In this document: positions 1-7,823 of the stretch, in pieces | How positions within the stretch are numbered: position 1 is the first letter of the stretch | How the letters are laid out: every line of letters begins with the position of its first letter | Assembly: GCA_910578795.1 (NCBI GenBank) | Contig: CAJTSD010000069.1 | Location: forward strand, 1-13,925 | From: an uncultured Lachnospiraceae bacterium | GTDB taxonomy: Bacteria; Bacillota; Clostridia; Lachnospirales; Lachnospiraceae | DNA length: 13,925 bases | Reading direction: 5' to 3' | Program-made: the position numbers and the translations under genes | The notes under the pieces: generated by a model | What the model was told of the DNA's origin: nothing | The model's database searches: none | What the model saw: the letters and a program-made list of their open reading frames with translations, nothing else

Positions 1-1
1 T

Positions 2-514
2 TATCTAAAGAATATTTTTGATAATGATACCCCTGCATGGAGTTCTTACTTTGAATTATTTTCAAAAAAATTATTGGATACAGATACGCAGGACTATTAT
101 ATCACATCGTTTGCACAATTCCTTCATATTGGACTGTCTATTATGATGTCCGGTGAAATGGTGATTAGGAAATGTAAATTATGTAATGGATATTTTCAGG
201 CAAAACACTCCTCCGATCAGATGTATTGCAGCCGTATTTATAAAAATACCTCCGCAACCTGCAGTGAAGTCGGTGTAAGAAAAACTTATAAAGAAAAACT
301 GTTCCAACACCCAATCCATCAGGAATTTACGAAGTCCTATAATAAACTCTATGGACGCATCCGGCGCGGCAAGGTTCCAAATGATACTCCTTTAATGGAT
401 CAGTTAAAGAAACTGCATGATGAATATACCGAAAAATACGAGAACACACACAAGAAAGACCGAGAAGCGGTCTGGAAAGAATATATTCAGAAAAATAAGG
501 AATTACTAGGGTAA
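2..514 (+). CDS. Cys-rich protein of unknown function, 3' part (5' end outside window)
   Basis: The reading frame is open from base 2, so this is the C-terminal 170 residues of a longer protein. A TTG at position 74 is an in-frame possible start, but nothing supports it: there is no ribosome binding site and the upstream codons read as normal protein. The fragment has a CxxC pair (CKLCNGYF, near 164-200) followed by YC and a further Cys, a zinc-ribbon-like arrangement. After it comes a Lys/Glu-rich, probably helical C-terminus. This Cys pattern with a charged helical tail resembles Firmicute proteins of the DUF6076 type, but that is from memory and unverified. The gene ends 170 bases before the next gene and belongs to the host flank. 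No function can be assigned. Confidence 0.7.
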   Translation, partial: YLKNIFDNDTPAWSSYFELFSKKLLDTDTQDYYITSFAQFLHIGLSIMMSGEMVIRKCKLCNGYFQAKHSSDQMYCSRIYKNTSATCSEVGVRKTYKEKLFQHPIHQEFTKSYNKLYGRIRRGKVPNDTPLMDQLKKLHDEYTEKYENTHKKDREAVWKEYIQKNKELLG

Positions 515-600
515 TTCAAAAATTACACCCGTGTTATATTATTGACTTTGTAGCATAGTATAAAACCATTATAAAAATTCTATTAAATGAAATTTTAGGA

Positions 601-628
601 TTGACAATCATCGAAAATATGCTATTCT
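601..628 (+). promoter_or_regulatory. Sigma-A promoter of the gene at 684
   Basis: TTGACA at 601-606, a 16-base spacer and TATTCT at 623-628. Just downstream, ATACAA (635-640) and TTGTAT (650-655) form a perfect 6-base inverted repeat with a 9-base loop, placed at the start of the transcript. It could be an operator or a 5' hairpin. Confidence 0.6.
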
Positions 629-683
629 ATAGTAATACAATCATTAAGGTTGTATGGAGGCATGGGCGAAAGGAGATATCAAT

Positions 684-1331
684 ATGTATGAATATGTTAA
701 AAAATCCGAGTATGCCCCTGTTAGAAAAGAACTTGAACAAATTATTAAACGTACTCAAATTGAAATGCGTAAAAACTATGGAATAACATTTCAATTCCAT
801 CTAATCGGTAGTGGAAAAAGACATCTTATAACCAGAATCCAAGGTGGAAACAGCGGATACGATTTCGATTATAATTTAATTCTTTCGCCGCCTAGCAACG
901 GCAATCATTATGATGCCAAAATTATCAAGCAAAATTTTATGACAGCTTTAAAGGCAGCTTTACGAGGAACAAAATACTCATTTCCAAAGGATTCAACATC
1001 TTCTATTACCCTAAAGATGATCGACAAAGGAAAAAAGAAAATACACCACAGTTGCGATTTTGCTATTATCTATTACGGAAGCAACGGTAGCAGTGATGGC
1101 TATTATTATCTAAGAAACAATAAAACACAGCAATCTTATCAATTTGTTTTTCGTTCATTATCATCTGTTATAAATGAAAAGGTTTATAATATCATTGAAG
1201 ATAATGGGTGGTCTTACATCAAAGAAGAATATCTCTATCTGAAAAATATCAATGAGGGAAATAAAAAACATTCGTTTTCCCTTTATGCCGAAGCAGTAAA
1301 TAACGTGTATAATCAAATGTACTTACAATAA
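684..1331 (+). CDS. Nucleotidyltransferase-like protein of unknown function
   Basis: A 215-residue protein. I start it at ATG 684 because AAAGGAG lies 8 bases upstream; the longer frame from 654 adds ten residues with no ribosome binding site. The sequence fits the nucleotidyltransferase fold pattern: GSG at residues 42-44, an acidic pair D60/D62 in GYDFDYNLIL, and a possible third catalytic Asp at D125 in SCDFAIIYYG, each near a predicted beta strand. Known enzymes with this pattern transfer nucleotides to RNA, protein or small molecules, and some are toxins or defence enzymes. I see no partner gene to say which applies here. The gene stands alone behind its own promoter and converges on tuf. 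The fold is inferred from a few motifs only. Confidence 0.7.
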   Translation: MYEYVKKSEYAPVRKELEQIIKRTQIEMRKNYGITFQFHLIGSGKRHLITRIQGGNSGYDFDYNLILSPPSNGNHYDAKIIKQNFMTALKAALRGTKYSFPKDSTSSITLKMIDKGKKKIHHSCDFAIIYYGSNGSSDGYYYLRNNKTQQSYQFVFRSLSSVINEKVYNIIEDNGWSYIKEEYLYLKNINEGNKKHSFSLYAEAVNNVYNQMYLQ

Positions 1332-1345
1332 CTCAATACAACGAG

Positions 1346-1390
1346 GAAATTAATTATGAATTCTACAACTAATTAATTTCTAAATATTTT
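1346..1390 (+). terminator. AT-rich hairpin after the 684-1331 gene, possible terminator
   Basis: GAAATTAATTA at 1346-1356 and TAATTAATTTC at 1370-1380 form a perfect 11-base inverted repeat with a 13-base loop, followed by TAAATATTTT. The stem is almost all A-T, so it is weak as an intrinsic terminator, but its place 15 bases after the stop codon fits. Confidence 0.4.
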
Positions 1391-1435
1391 AGAAGCATTA
1401 TAGAAGCACAGGCAACCCACTAAGTTATTTTTCAT

Positions 1436-1470
1436 GTAAAAAGGCTTTCGGAGAAATCCCCGAAAGCCTT
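1436..1470 (-). terminator. Intrinsic terminator of the str operon (after tuf)
   Basis: AAGGCTTTCGG (1441-1451) pairs with CCGAAAGCCTT (1460-1470), an 11-base stem. On the minus strand it is followed by a T run (the A run at 1438-1442), 22 bases past the tuf stop codon. Confidence 0.85.
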
Positions 1471-1492
1471 GATTTTACTGAATAAATTGTAA

Positions 1493-2680
1493 TTACTCAA
1501 TGATTGTAGCAACACGGCCTGATCCAACAGTCCTACCACCCTCACGGATAGCGAACGTAAGTCCCTGCTCCATAGCGATCGGGTGAATCAACTCAATCGT
1601 CATCTCAACGTTATCGCCAGGCATACACATCTCTGTACCCTCAGGAAGGTTACAAACACCTGTAACGTCCGTTGTTCTGAAATAGAACTGCGGTCTGTAG
1701 TTGTTGAAGAACGGTGTATGACGTCCACCCTCGTCCTTTGTCAATACGTAAACCTGAGCTGTGAACTTTCTGTGGCATGTAACCGTACCCGGTTTTGCAA
1801 GAACCTGTCCTCTCTGGATTTCTGTTCTCTGAATACCACGGAGAAGCGCACCAATGTTATCACCAGCCTGAGCCTCGTCAAGAAGCTTACGGAACATCTC
1901 GATACCTGTACAAACAGTCTTCTTTGTCTCCTCGCTGATACCAACGATTTCAACTTCCTCGTTAACATGGAGCGTACCACGCTCAACTCTACCTGTAGCA
2001 ACCGTACCACGACCTGTGATTGTGAAAATGTCCTCGATCGGCATCAGGAACGGCTTATCTGTCTCACGTACAGGATCAGGAATATGCTCATCAACTGTAT
2101 TCATCAGCTCGATAATCTTGTCGCCCCACTCGCTGCTGGGATCTTCAAGAGCCTTCAAAGCAGAACCCTTGATAATCGGGCAATCCGTGAACTCATACTC
2201 CTCAAGCTGCTCTGTGATTTCCATCTCAACAAGCTCAAGTAACTCAGGATCGTCAACCATATCACACTTGTTCATGAATACAACAATCTTAGGTACACCT
2301 ACCTGACGAGAAAGAAGGATATGCTCCTTTGTCTGTGCCATAACACCATCTGTTGCAGCAACAACAAGGATTGCGCCGTCCATCTGTGCAGCGCCTGTAA
2401 TCATGTTCTTTACATAGTCAGCATGTCCCGGGCAGTCAACGTGTGCATAATGTCTCTTGTCTGTTTCATACTCAACGTGTGCTGTATTGATTGTGATACC
2501 ACGCTCTCTCTCTTCCGGAGCCTTATCGATGTTCTCAAAATCTGTTGCTACGTTACCTGCAACTCTCTCAGCCAAAACCTTTGTGATTGCTGCTGTTAAA
2601 GTTGTCTTGCCGTGGTCAACGTGTCCAATTGTACCAATGTTACAATGGGGTTTACTTCTTTCAAATTTAGCCTTTGCCAT
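1493..2680 (-). CDS. tuf: Elongation factor Tu
   Basis: A 395-residue GTPase that delivers aminoacyl-tRNA to the ribosomal A site; cytoplasmic. The G-domain motifs are present: P-loop GHVDHGKT at residues 19-26, DCPGH at 82-86 and NKCD at 137-140, with RGITI of switch I near 60-64. Domains II and III follow to the usual C-terminus, and the length is normal for bacterial EF-Tu. The ATG start has AAGGAGG upstream. It is the last gene of the rpsL-rpsG-fusA-tuf cluster, has its own promoter in the 146-base gap after fusA, and is followed by a strong terminator. The frame is intact. Confidence 0.98.
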   Translation of the reverse strand: MAKAKFERSKPHCNIGTIGHVDHGKTTLTAAITKVLAERVAGNVATDFENIDKAPEERERGITINTAHVEYETDKRHYAHVDCPGHADYVKNMITGAAQMDGAILVVAATDGVMAQTKEHILLSRQVGVPKIVVFMNKCDMVDDPELLELVEMEITEQLEEYEFTDCPIIKGSALKALEDPSSEWGDKIIELMNTVDEHIPDPVRETDKPFLMPIEDIFTITGRGTVATGRVERGTLHVNEEVEIVGISEETKKTVCTGIEMFRKLLDEAQAGDNIGALLRGIQRTEIQRGQVLAKPGTVTCHRKFTAQVYVLTKDEGGRHTPFFNNYRPQFYFRTTDVTGVCNLPEGTEMCMPGDNVEMTIELIHPIAMEQGLTFAIREGGRTVGSGRVATIIE

Positions 2681-2759
2681 TTTAAAAGTCCTCCTTAAAA
2701 TAGTTATTAATAAATTAATTCAGTTTCATTCTACATAAAACCTTACCCAACTAAGCCTA

Positions 2760-2788
2760 ATTATATTAGAAAATACTGGGATTTTCAA
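2760..2788 (-). promoter_or_regulatory. Internal promoter for tuf
   Basis: On the minus strand TTGAAA (2788-2783), a 17-base spacer and TATAAT (2765-2760). The transcript would start near 2753, giving a leader of about 70 bases before tuf. It would let tuf be expressed above the rest of the operon. Confidence 0.75.
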
Positions 2789-2826
2789 GTATTATTTATA
2801 AAATACTGCTGTTTCAAACGATTTTA

Positions 2827-4944
2827 TCAGCCCTTCTTAGCAGCAAGCACCTTATCCTGAACATTCTTTGGAACCTGCTCATACTTCTCAAAGAACATTG
2901 AGTAGTTTCCACGCCCCTGCGTCTTAGAACGTAAATCCGTAGAATAGCCGAACATCTCAGCAAGAGGAACATAACCTCTAACGATTTTTCCGCCGCCAAG
3001 ATCGTCCATACCCTCAATACGTCCACGACGTGAGTTAATGTCACCGATAACATCACCCATATACTCCTCAGGCATTGTTACCTCAACCTTCATAATCGGC
3101 TCAAGAAGCACGGGAGCTGCCTTCTGCATCGCTTCCTTAAATGCAAGTGAACCTGCAATGTGGAATGCCATTTCTGAAGAGTCCACTTCATGGTATGAAC
3201 CATCATATACGTTCGCATATACGCCCACAACAGGGAATCCACCAAGGATACCTGCCTTTGTCGCCTCTTCGATACCTTCGCCGACTGCCGGAATGTATTC
3301 CTTCGGAATCGCACCGCCGACAACGGAAGACTCGAATTTGAAAAGCTCTTCGCCGTTTGCATCCATCGGTGCAAACTTAACTTTACAGTGACCGTATTGT
3401 CCACGTCCACCGGACTGCTTTGCATACTTCGAATCAATATCCACTTCTTTCGTAATTGCTTCCTTGTATGCAACCTGAGGCGCACCAACGTTTGCTTCCA
3501 CCTTAAACTCACGAAGAAGTCTGTCTACAATAATCTCAAGATGCAGCTCGCCCATACCTGCGATAATGGTCTGCCCTGTTTCCGGATTTGTATGTGCACG
3601 GAATGTCGGGTCCTCCTCCGCAAGCTTTGCAAGCGCTTCGCCCATCTTGCCCTGTCCTGCCTTCGTCTTCGGCTCAATTGCCAGCTCGATAACCGGTTCA
3701 GGGAATTCCATTGACTCAAGGATTACTGGATGCTGCTCATCACAGATTGTATCACCGGTCGTTGTAAATTTAAATCCAACCGCTGCCGCAATATCACCGG
3801 AATAAACCTTGTCCAACTCCTGTCTCTTGTTTGCGTGCATCTGTAAAATACGTCCTACACGCTCTTTCTTGTCCTTCGTCGCATTTAATACATAAGAACC
3901 TGAATTCATTGTACCAGAGTAAACTCTGAAGAATGCAAGCTTACCAACAAACGGATCTGCCATAATCTTAAATGCAAGTGCTGAGAACGGTTCATCATCC
4001 GAAGAATGACGCTCTACTTCGTTGCCGTCCAAATCCGTACCCTTAATCGCCGGAATGTCTGTCGGAGCCGGCATAAAGTCAAGGATTGCGTCAAGAAGCT
4101 TCTGAACGCCCTTGTTTCTGTATGCAGAACCGCAGCAAACGGGAACTGCCGTACATTCACATGTACCTTTTCTAAGAACCGCCTTTAGCTGCTCTACGGA
4201 AGGCTCCTCACCCTCAAGATACATCATGGTCAAATCATCATCCAATTCACAGATTTTCTCTATCATTTCCGAATGATAAAGCTCCGCGTCGTCTGCCATA
4301 TCAGCAGGAATCTCCACAATGGAAATATCCTCGCCCTTATCATCGTTGTAGATGTAAGCCTTCATTTCCATTAAATCGATAATCCCTTTAAAATCATCTT
4401 CTTTACCAATTGGTATCTGAAGAATAATTGCATTTTTACCTAATCTTGTTCTAATCTGGTCTACCGCACCATAGAAATTAGCGCCCAAGATATCCATCTT
4501 GTTGATAAATGCCATTCTAGGTACATTGTAGGTATCAGCCTGACGCCATACATTCTCTGACTGCGGTTCAACACCGCCCTTTGCACAGAAAACACCTACG
4601 GCACCGTCAAGTACACGAAGCGAACGCTCAACTTCCACAGTGAAGTCTACGTGACCCGGTGTATCAATAATGTTGATACGATGCTCCAAAGCACCTTCCT
4701 GAACCTTCGCGTTCTCCTGATGTGTCCAATGACATGTAGTAGCGGCTGATGTAATCGTGATACCTCTTTCCTGTTCCTGCTCCATCCAGTCCATTGTAGC
4801 AGTACCTTCATGTGTATCACCAATCTTATAATTAACACCGGTATAGTATAAGATACGCTCTGTTAGAGTAGTCTTACCAGCATCGATATGAGCCATAATA
4901 CCAATGTTTCTGGTCCTGTCTAAAGGATATTCTCTTCCAGCCAA
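2827..4944 (-). CDS. fusA: Elongation factor G
   Basis: A 705-residue translocase GTPase that moves tRNA and mRNA on the ribosome after peptide transfer and also helps recycle ribosomes. Motifs seen: P-loop AHIDAGKT at residues 18-25, DTPGH at 94-98 and NKMD at 148-151. The long C-terminal part has the EF-G domain IV/V signatures (for example GGRGQYGH and SRRGRIEG). The length is normal. The start codon is TTG, fixed by GGAGG seven bases upstream and by the family N-terminus (AGREYPLDRTRNIGI). It lies between rpsG and tuf as in other Firmicutes and is probably co-transcribed from the rpsL promoter. I see nothing abnormal in it. Confidence 0.98.
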   Translation of the reverse strand: MAGREYPLDRTRNIGIMAHIDAGKTTLTERILYYTGVNYKIGDTHEGTATMDWMEQEQERGITITSAATTCHWTHQENAKVQEGALEHRINIIDTPGHVDFTVEVERSLRVLDGAVGVFCAKGGVEPQSENVWRQADTYNVPRMAFINKMDILGANFYGAVDQIRTRLGKNAIILQIPIGKEDDFKGIIDLMEMKAYIYNDDKGEDISIVEIPADMADDAELYHSEMIEKICELDDDLTMMYLEGEEPSVEQLKAVLRKGTCECTAVPVCCGSAYRNKGVQKLLDAILDFMPAPTDIPAIKGTDLDGNEVERHSSDDEPFSALAFKIMADPFVGKLAFFRVYSGTMNSGSYVLNATKDKKERVGRILQMHANKRQELDKVYSGDIAAAVGFKFTTTGDTICDEQHPVILESMEFPEPVIELAIEPKTKAGQGKMGEALAKLAEEDPTFRAHTNPETGQTIIAGMGELHLEIIVDRLLREFKVEANVGAPQVAYKEAITKEVDIDSKYAKQSGGRGQYGHCKVKFAPMDANGEELFKFESSVVGGAIPKEYIPAVGEGIEEATKAGILGGFPVVGVYANVYDGSYHEVDSSEMAFHIAGSLAFKEAMQKAAPVLLEPIMKVEVTMPEEYMGDVIGDINSRRGRIEGMDDLGGGKIVRGYVPLAEMFGYSTDLRSKTQGRGNYSMFFEKYEQVPKNVQDKVLAAKKG

Positions 4945-5033
4945 TGTTCTTCCTCCTTAATAATAAACACAGAAAATTAGAATCAGTAATATGCAAAAGC
5001 CGAGGATTTTGCACATCACATCTCACTATGCAC

Positions 5034-5504
5034 TTAAAAACGATAATGTGCAAAAGCCTTGTTTGCCTCTGCCATCTTGTGCATATCTTCTTTTCTCTTT
5101 ACAGATGCACCCGTATTATTTGATGCATCCAAAATCTCGTTCGCAAGCCTCTCTTCCATTGTCTTTTCGCCTCTCTTACGTGCGAAAAACACCAGCCAAC
5201 GAAGACCTAATGTCTGACGACGCTCAGGCTTTACCTCAAGGGGTACCTGATACGTAGCGCCACCGATACGTCTTGCCTTACACTCAAGCAACGGCATAAT
5301 ATTGTTCATTGCTGCCTCAAATACATCCACCGCAGGCTTCTGCGCCTTTTCTTCTACTCTGGCAAATGCCCCATATACGATTTTCTGAGCTACACCCTTC
5401 TTACCATCCAACATTACGTTATTGATGAGCTTTGTAACTACCTTGTTCCCGTAAATAGGATCTGCCAATACATCTCTTTTTTGAATATGTCCTTTACGTG
5501 GCAC
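5034..5504 (-). CDS. rpsG: 30S ribosomal protein S7
   Basis: A 156-residue primary 16S rRNA binding protein that nucleates assembly of the 30S head and contacts the exit site. It has the canonical N-terminus (PRKGHIQKRDVLADP), the YQVPLEVKPERR segment and the C-terminal HKMAEANKAFAHYRF; the length is typical. The start codon is GTG, fixed by AAGGAGG eight bases upstream. It is the second gene of the str operon, separated from rpsL by a long 203-base gap with no clear promoter, and from fusA by 89 bases that hold a small GCAAAA/TTTTGC hairpin (4993-5012). Confidence 0.97.
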   Translation of the reverse strand: MPRKGHIQKRDVLADPIYGNKVVTKLINNVMLDGKKGVAQKIVYGAFARVEEKAQKPAVDVFEAAMNNIMPLLECKARRIGGATYQVPLEVKPERRQTLGLRWLVFFARKRGEKTMEERLANEILDASNNTGASVKRKEDMHKMAEANKAFAHYRF

Positions 5505-5707
5505 GGTTCTTCCCTCCTTAATTATGAATAGCGAAATCCTTTTAATTCAATTTTAATACGGATTTTACGCCACTTGATTAAATCAACGGTACTCACATGA
5601 ATAAAACTTTGTGTTCGCGCGGTTTTCTATTTTAACATTTCTTTATTCCAAAGGTATTAAATCAGAACCCCAACACTAATTAGTTTTTTGTGGTACATGA
5701 CAGACAA

Positions 5708-6127
5708 TTACTTGCCTGCTTTCGGTCTCTTAGCTCCATACTTAGAGCGAGCCTGCTTTCTGTTAGCAACTCCTGCAGTATCAAGCGTACCTCTGATAAT
5801 GTGGTATCTTGTACCAGGTAAGTCCTTAACACGTCCGCCTCTGATCAGAACAACACTATGCTCCTGTAAGTTGTGACCTTCTCCAGGGATGTAGCTTGTC
5901 ACTTCCATTCCGTTTGAAAGACGAACTCTAGCAATTTTTCTAAGCGCTGAATTAGGCTTCTTAGGTGTTGCTGTCTTAACTGCCGTACAAACGCCTCTCT
6001 TCTGAGGAGCAGATGTATCAGTAGCTTTCTTCCTCAAAGAGTTATACCCTCTCTGAAGTGCCGGTGCAGTAGACTTCTTAACTGTTTCCTGACGTCCTTT
6101 TCTTACTAATTGGTTAAATGTTGGCAT
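5708..6127 (-). CDS. rpsL: 30S ribosomal protein S12
   Basis: A 139-residue protein of the decoding centre that affects fidelity and is the classical streptomycin target. PKKPNSA lies at residues 55-61 with both lysines intact (K57 matches E. coli K43). GGRVKDLPG contains D102, equivalent to the Asp that is methylthiolated in many bacteria. The sequence is therefore of the streptomycin-sensitive type at the best-known site. The ATG start has AGGAGGTG upstream. It is the first gene of the str operon, preceded by a consensus promoter. The prophage begins upstream of that promoter. Confidence 0.98.
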   Translation of the reverse strand: MPTFNQLVRKGRQETVKKSTAPALQRGYNSLRKKATDTSAPQKRGVCTAVKTATPKKPNSALRKIARVRLSNGMEVTSYIPGEGHNLQEHSVVLIRGGRVKDLPGTRYHIIRGTLDTAGVANRKQARSKYGAKRPKAGK

Positions 6128-6210
6128 TCTTTTTCACCTCCTATATAATCTCACTAAATGCCAAGTCAATTAGGCACATTACATGCATACTTTTACACGC
6201 ATGCTTTATT

Positions 6211-6260
6211 ATTATACTTTCCGTTCCTAATATTGTCAATTATTTTTTTAGTTTTTTTGT
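6211..6260 (-). promoter_or_regulatory. Main promoter of the str operon (rpsL-rpsG-fusA-tuf) with an A/T-rich UP-like element
   Basis: On the minus strand TTGACA (6239-6234), a 17-base spacer and TATAAT (6216-6211), both perfect consensus. Directly upstream (about 6240-6260) are A tracts that resemble an UP element. The leader to rpsL is about 77 bases. Another TTGACA lies upstream near 6271-6276, without a good -10. Confidence 0.85.
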
Positions 6261-6470
6261 CACTTTGAAAATGTCAACATTAAATGCGAAAATTTTTTTG
6301 ATTTTTTCGCTTTCAGCAATACGCACAATAAATAGTGTGGTTTGTTGTGTAATTTTCACATAATAAAAGTTTTGGTTATGGTGCGATGCAGATCCGGATC
6401 CGGATCGCTTTCTGCGATGCCTAAAAATGGGCGCACGAAATAAAGGTTGCTTGCGTAACAAACATTCGTT
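6261..6470. other. Host/prophage junction region, non-coding, with nested repeats
   Basis: No gene is supported here. It lies between the str promoter and the transposase stop codon, so one end of the inserted element should be inside it. Visible structure: GCGAAAA/TTTTCGC arms near 6286-6310; a TGTGTAATTTTCACA near-palindrome at about 6345-6360; and a perfect 16-base palindrome (GATCCGGATCCGGATC, 6391-6406) flanked by direct repeats GCGATGC at 6383-6389 and 6414-6420. Transposase binding or an element end is possible, but no terminal repeat partner is visible in the window. Confidence 0.4.
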
Positions 6471-7505
6471 CTATGCTGCAATCTTTTCCAGTTCCTTATT
6501 ATATAATTCCTCTGCCGTCTTATACTCATGCAGGCGGCGCGGGTAGTTATTGATCCATTCCGCTATGTCGTCAATATCCCCCTGCGTCTTATCATCAAAA
6601 TTTACGCCCTTTGGAATGTGACGGCGTACTAATTTGTTTTGGTTCTCATTGCTGCCACGCTCCCAACTGCTATATGGGTGACAGTAATATATTTTTGTCC
6701 TTTTCTTCTTGCTGCGCTTGGATCGCTCCATGCCTTCCCAATCCGCAAATTCCGATCCATTGTCTACGGTTATACTTTTAAAGATTTCCCTAAATTTCTT
6801 TCCTAACTTCCTTTCCAACCGGTCTAATGCCTTTACAACTGCTGCCGATGTATGCTCTTTCAGTAAAAAAATAATTTCCTTGCGCGTTTTTCTCTCTGTC
6901 AGTACCAATAAAGATTTTTTAGAAACTCCCCGCGCCCCTACAACGGTATCCATTTCCCAATGCCCAAATTCCTCCCGCGTGTCTATTTCGTCCGGTCTGT
7001 TCTCGATGCTCTCCCCTTTTGTTGCCCGCTTTTGTGTGGTTTTCCGCTTATGTTTCTTTTTCCCTTTCCTCTTTTCCGGCAGGTGTTTCATTGTCAAATT
7101 CAGAAAAACGCCCTTATCAATGTAACTGTATAGAGTGGTTACGCATATTGAAAAATCATATCCTTCAGCTTTCACTTTTGCCAGTGCCGCCGCAGGACTG
7201 TACCCCTCATTGATTATGATTTCCTCTATCCGGTCAGCAAATGCCTGCTCATTCCCGATTTTCAGATCCGCGCCCTTTGCAGCTAAAACCTCCTCTTTAT
7301 GCTGCTGCGCTATGTCGGGGCTATATCTCATTTCTTTTGTAAGATCCGAATTTAACGCCTCAAACTGCCCTCGGTCTAATTCCCTATAAATCGTGCTTAT
7401 ATGGAAATGTAGAATTTCCGCAATCTCTTTTGGTGTATGCTTTGCCTTAACCAATACCTCCAACCGCAACCGGTCATTATATGTAAATTGTTTAAAAGAT
7501 TTCAT
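6471..7505 (-). CDS. IS30-family DDE transposase
   Basis: A 344-residue transposase that cuts and joins DNA at element ends. The N-terminal helix-turn-helix lies at about residues 22-44 (TPKEIAEILHFHISTIYREL), followed by a basic linker at 140-165. The RNase H-like catalytic core has the three acidic residues D186 (GHWEMDTVVG), D248 (TVDNGSEFAD) and E287 (WERGSNENQN); the last segment runs into RRHIPKG, typical of IS30. Length fits the family. AAAGGAAG lies upstream of the ATG. The frame is intact, so it may be active. I could not find convincing terminal inverted repeats around it, and it sits at the prophage border, so it may be the phage's own recombinase and not a separate insertion sequence. 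Confidence 0.9.
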   Translation of the reverse strand: MKSFKQFTYNDRLRLEVLVKAKHTPKEIAEILHFHISTIYRELDRGQFEALNSDLTKEMRYSPDIAQQHKEEVLAAKGADLKIGNEQAFADRIEEIIINEGYSPAAALAKVKAEGYDFSICVTTLYSYIDKGVFLNLTMKHLPEKRKGKKKHKRKTTQKRATKGESIENRPDEIDTREEFGHWEMDTVVGARGVSKKSLLVLTERKTRKEIIFLLKEHTSAAVVKALDRLERKLGKKFREIFKSITVDNGSEFADWEGMERSKRSKKKRTKIYYCHPYSSWERGSNENQNKLVRRHIPKGVNFDDKTQGDIDDIAEWINNYPRRLHEYKTAEELYNKELEKIAA

Positions 7506-7538
7506 AAAATTGTATCATCTTCCTTTCTGCACACGCCG

Positions 7539-7572
7539 AAGGGCGGCGGGTAATAGTCTACCTGCCGCCCTT
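7539..7572. repeat. Strong GC-rich hairpin between the RHH gene and the transposase
   Basis: AAGGGCGGC (7539-7547) pairs with GCCGCCCTT (7564-7572) and GGTA with TACC inside it, leaving a 6-base loop. Read on the plus strand the single odd pair is a G-U, so the 14-pair stem is unbroken; on the minus strand it is a C-A mismatch. Neither side has a good T run. It may slow transcription from the RHH gene into the transposase. Confidence 0.6.
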
Positions 7573-7590
7573 TACACGCGCCAAACCTTT

Positions 7591-7809
7591 TTATTTCATA
7601 TCATCATCAATTAAGCTGTTTATATATTCGTTTACGCTCTTTCCCGCTGCTGCTGCCCTTCTCTTTATTTCCTCCTTTCTGCCCTTTGGCACCGTTAAAT
7701 TGATCCGGTCGTACTTTTCTTTGATATAGTCGTTTTGGTATGCAATTTGGTTAAACTCATTGTTGGATCGCAATTTCAGCCCTCCCTTCTTGACTTTTCC
7801 GGCTCCCAT
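7591..7809 (-). CDS. Ribbon-helix-helix (Arc/CopG-type) DNA-binding protein
   Basis: A 72-residue basic protein. Its C-terminal half fits the ribbon-helix-helix fold: a beta strand RINLTVPKG (about 37-45), helix A RKEEIKRRAAAAG, then helix B SVNEYINSLIDDD. Such proteins bind operators as dimers of dimers, so it may repress phage genes; its target is unknown. The start is uncertain. ATG 7809 has no ribosome binding site and lies inside the antisense promoter at 7790-7817. A TTG at 7773 has GGGAGGG six bases upstream and would give a 60-residue protein that keeps the whole fold. It is followed by a strong hairpin and the transposase. Confidence 0.75.
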   Translation of the reverse strand: MGAGKVKKGGLKLRSNNEFNQIAYQNDYIKEKYDRINLTVPKGRKEEIKRRAAAAGKSVNEYINSLIDDDMK

Positions 7810-7817
7810 GATATAAT
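7790..7817 (+). promoter_or_regulatory. Plus-strand promoter of the antisense RNA
   Basis: TTGACT (7790-7795), a 16-base spacer and TATAAT (7812-7817). It faces against all surrounding genes, and the only thing downstream before its terminator is the 3' end of the small peptide gene. The expected RNA start is about 7824. Confidence 0.7.
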
Positions 7818-7823
7818 GTAAAT

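Noticed and set aside
1583..2738. Several plus-strand open frames opposite tuf
   Set aside because: They mirror the codon pattern of tuf, have no ribosome binding sites, and encode Cys/Ser-rich low-complexity protein.
3038..3805. Open frames on both strands overlapping fusA
   Set aside because: fusA is intact and explains the whole stretch; the others are frame shadows.
5505..5707. A promoter or gene in the 203-base rpsL-rpsG gap
   Set aside because: No -35/-10 pair with acceptable spacing and no supported reading frame. A TTGATTAAATCAA near-palindrome near 5575-5587 is too short to interpret.
6240..6461. A 73-codon minus-strand frame upstream of rpsL
   Set aside because: It starts with TTG without a ribosome binding site and runs through the palindrome and the A/T tracts upstream of the rpsL promoter.
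6365..7590. Weak inverted similarity between the sequence left of the transposase (near 6365-6376) and right of it (near 7580-7590) as IS30 ends
   Set aside because: Only a short A/T-rich stretch around TTTGG agrees, with a register shift, and the right side lies at the RHH stop codon. Not enough to call terminal inverted repeats.
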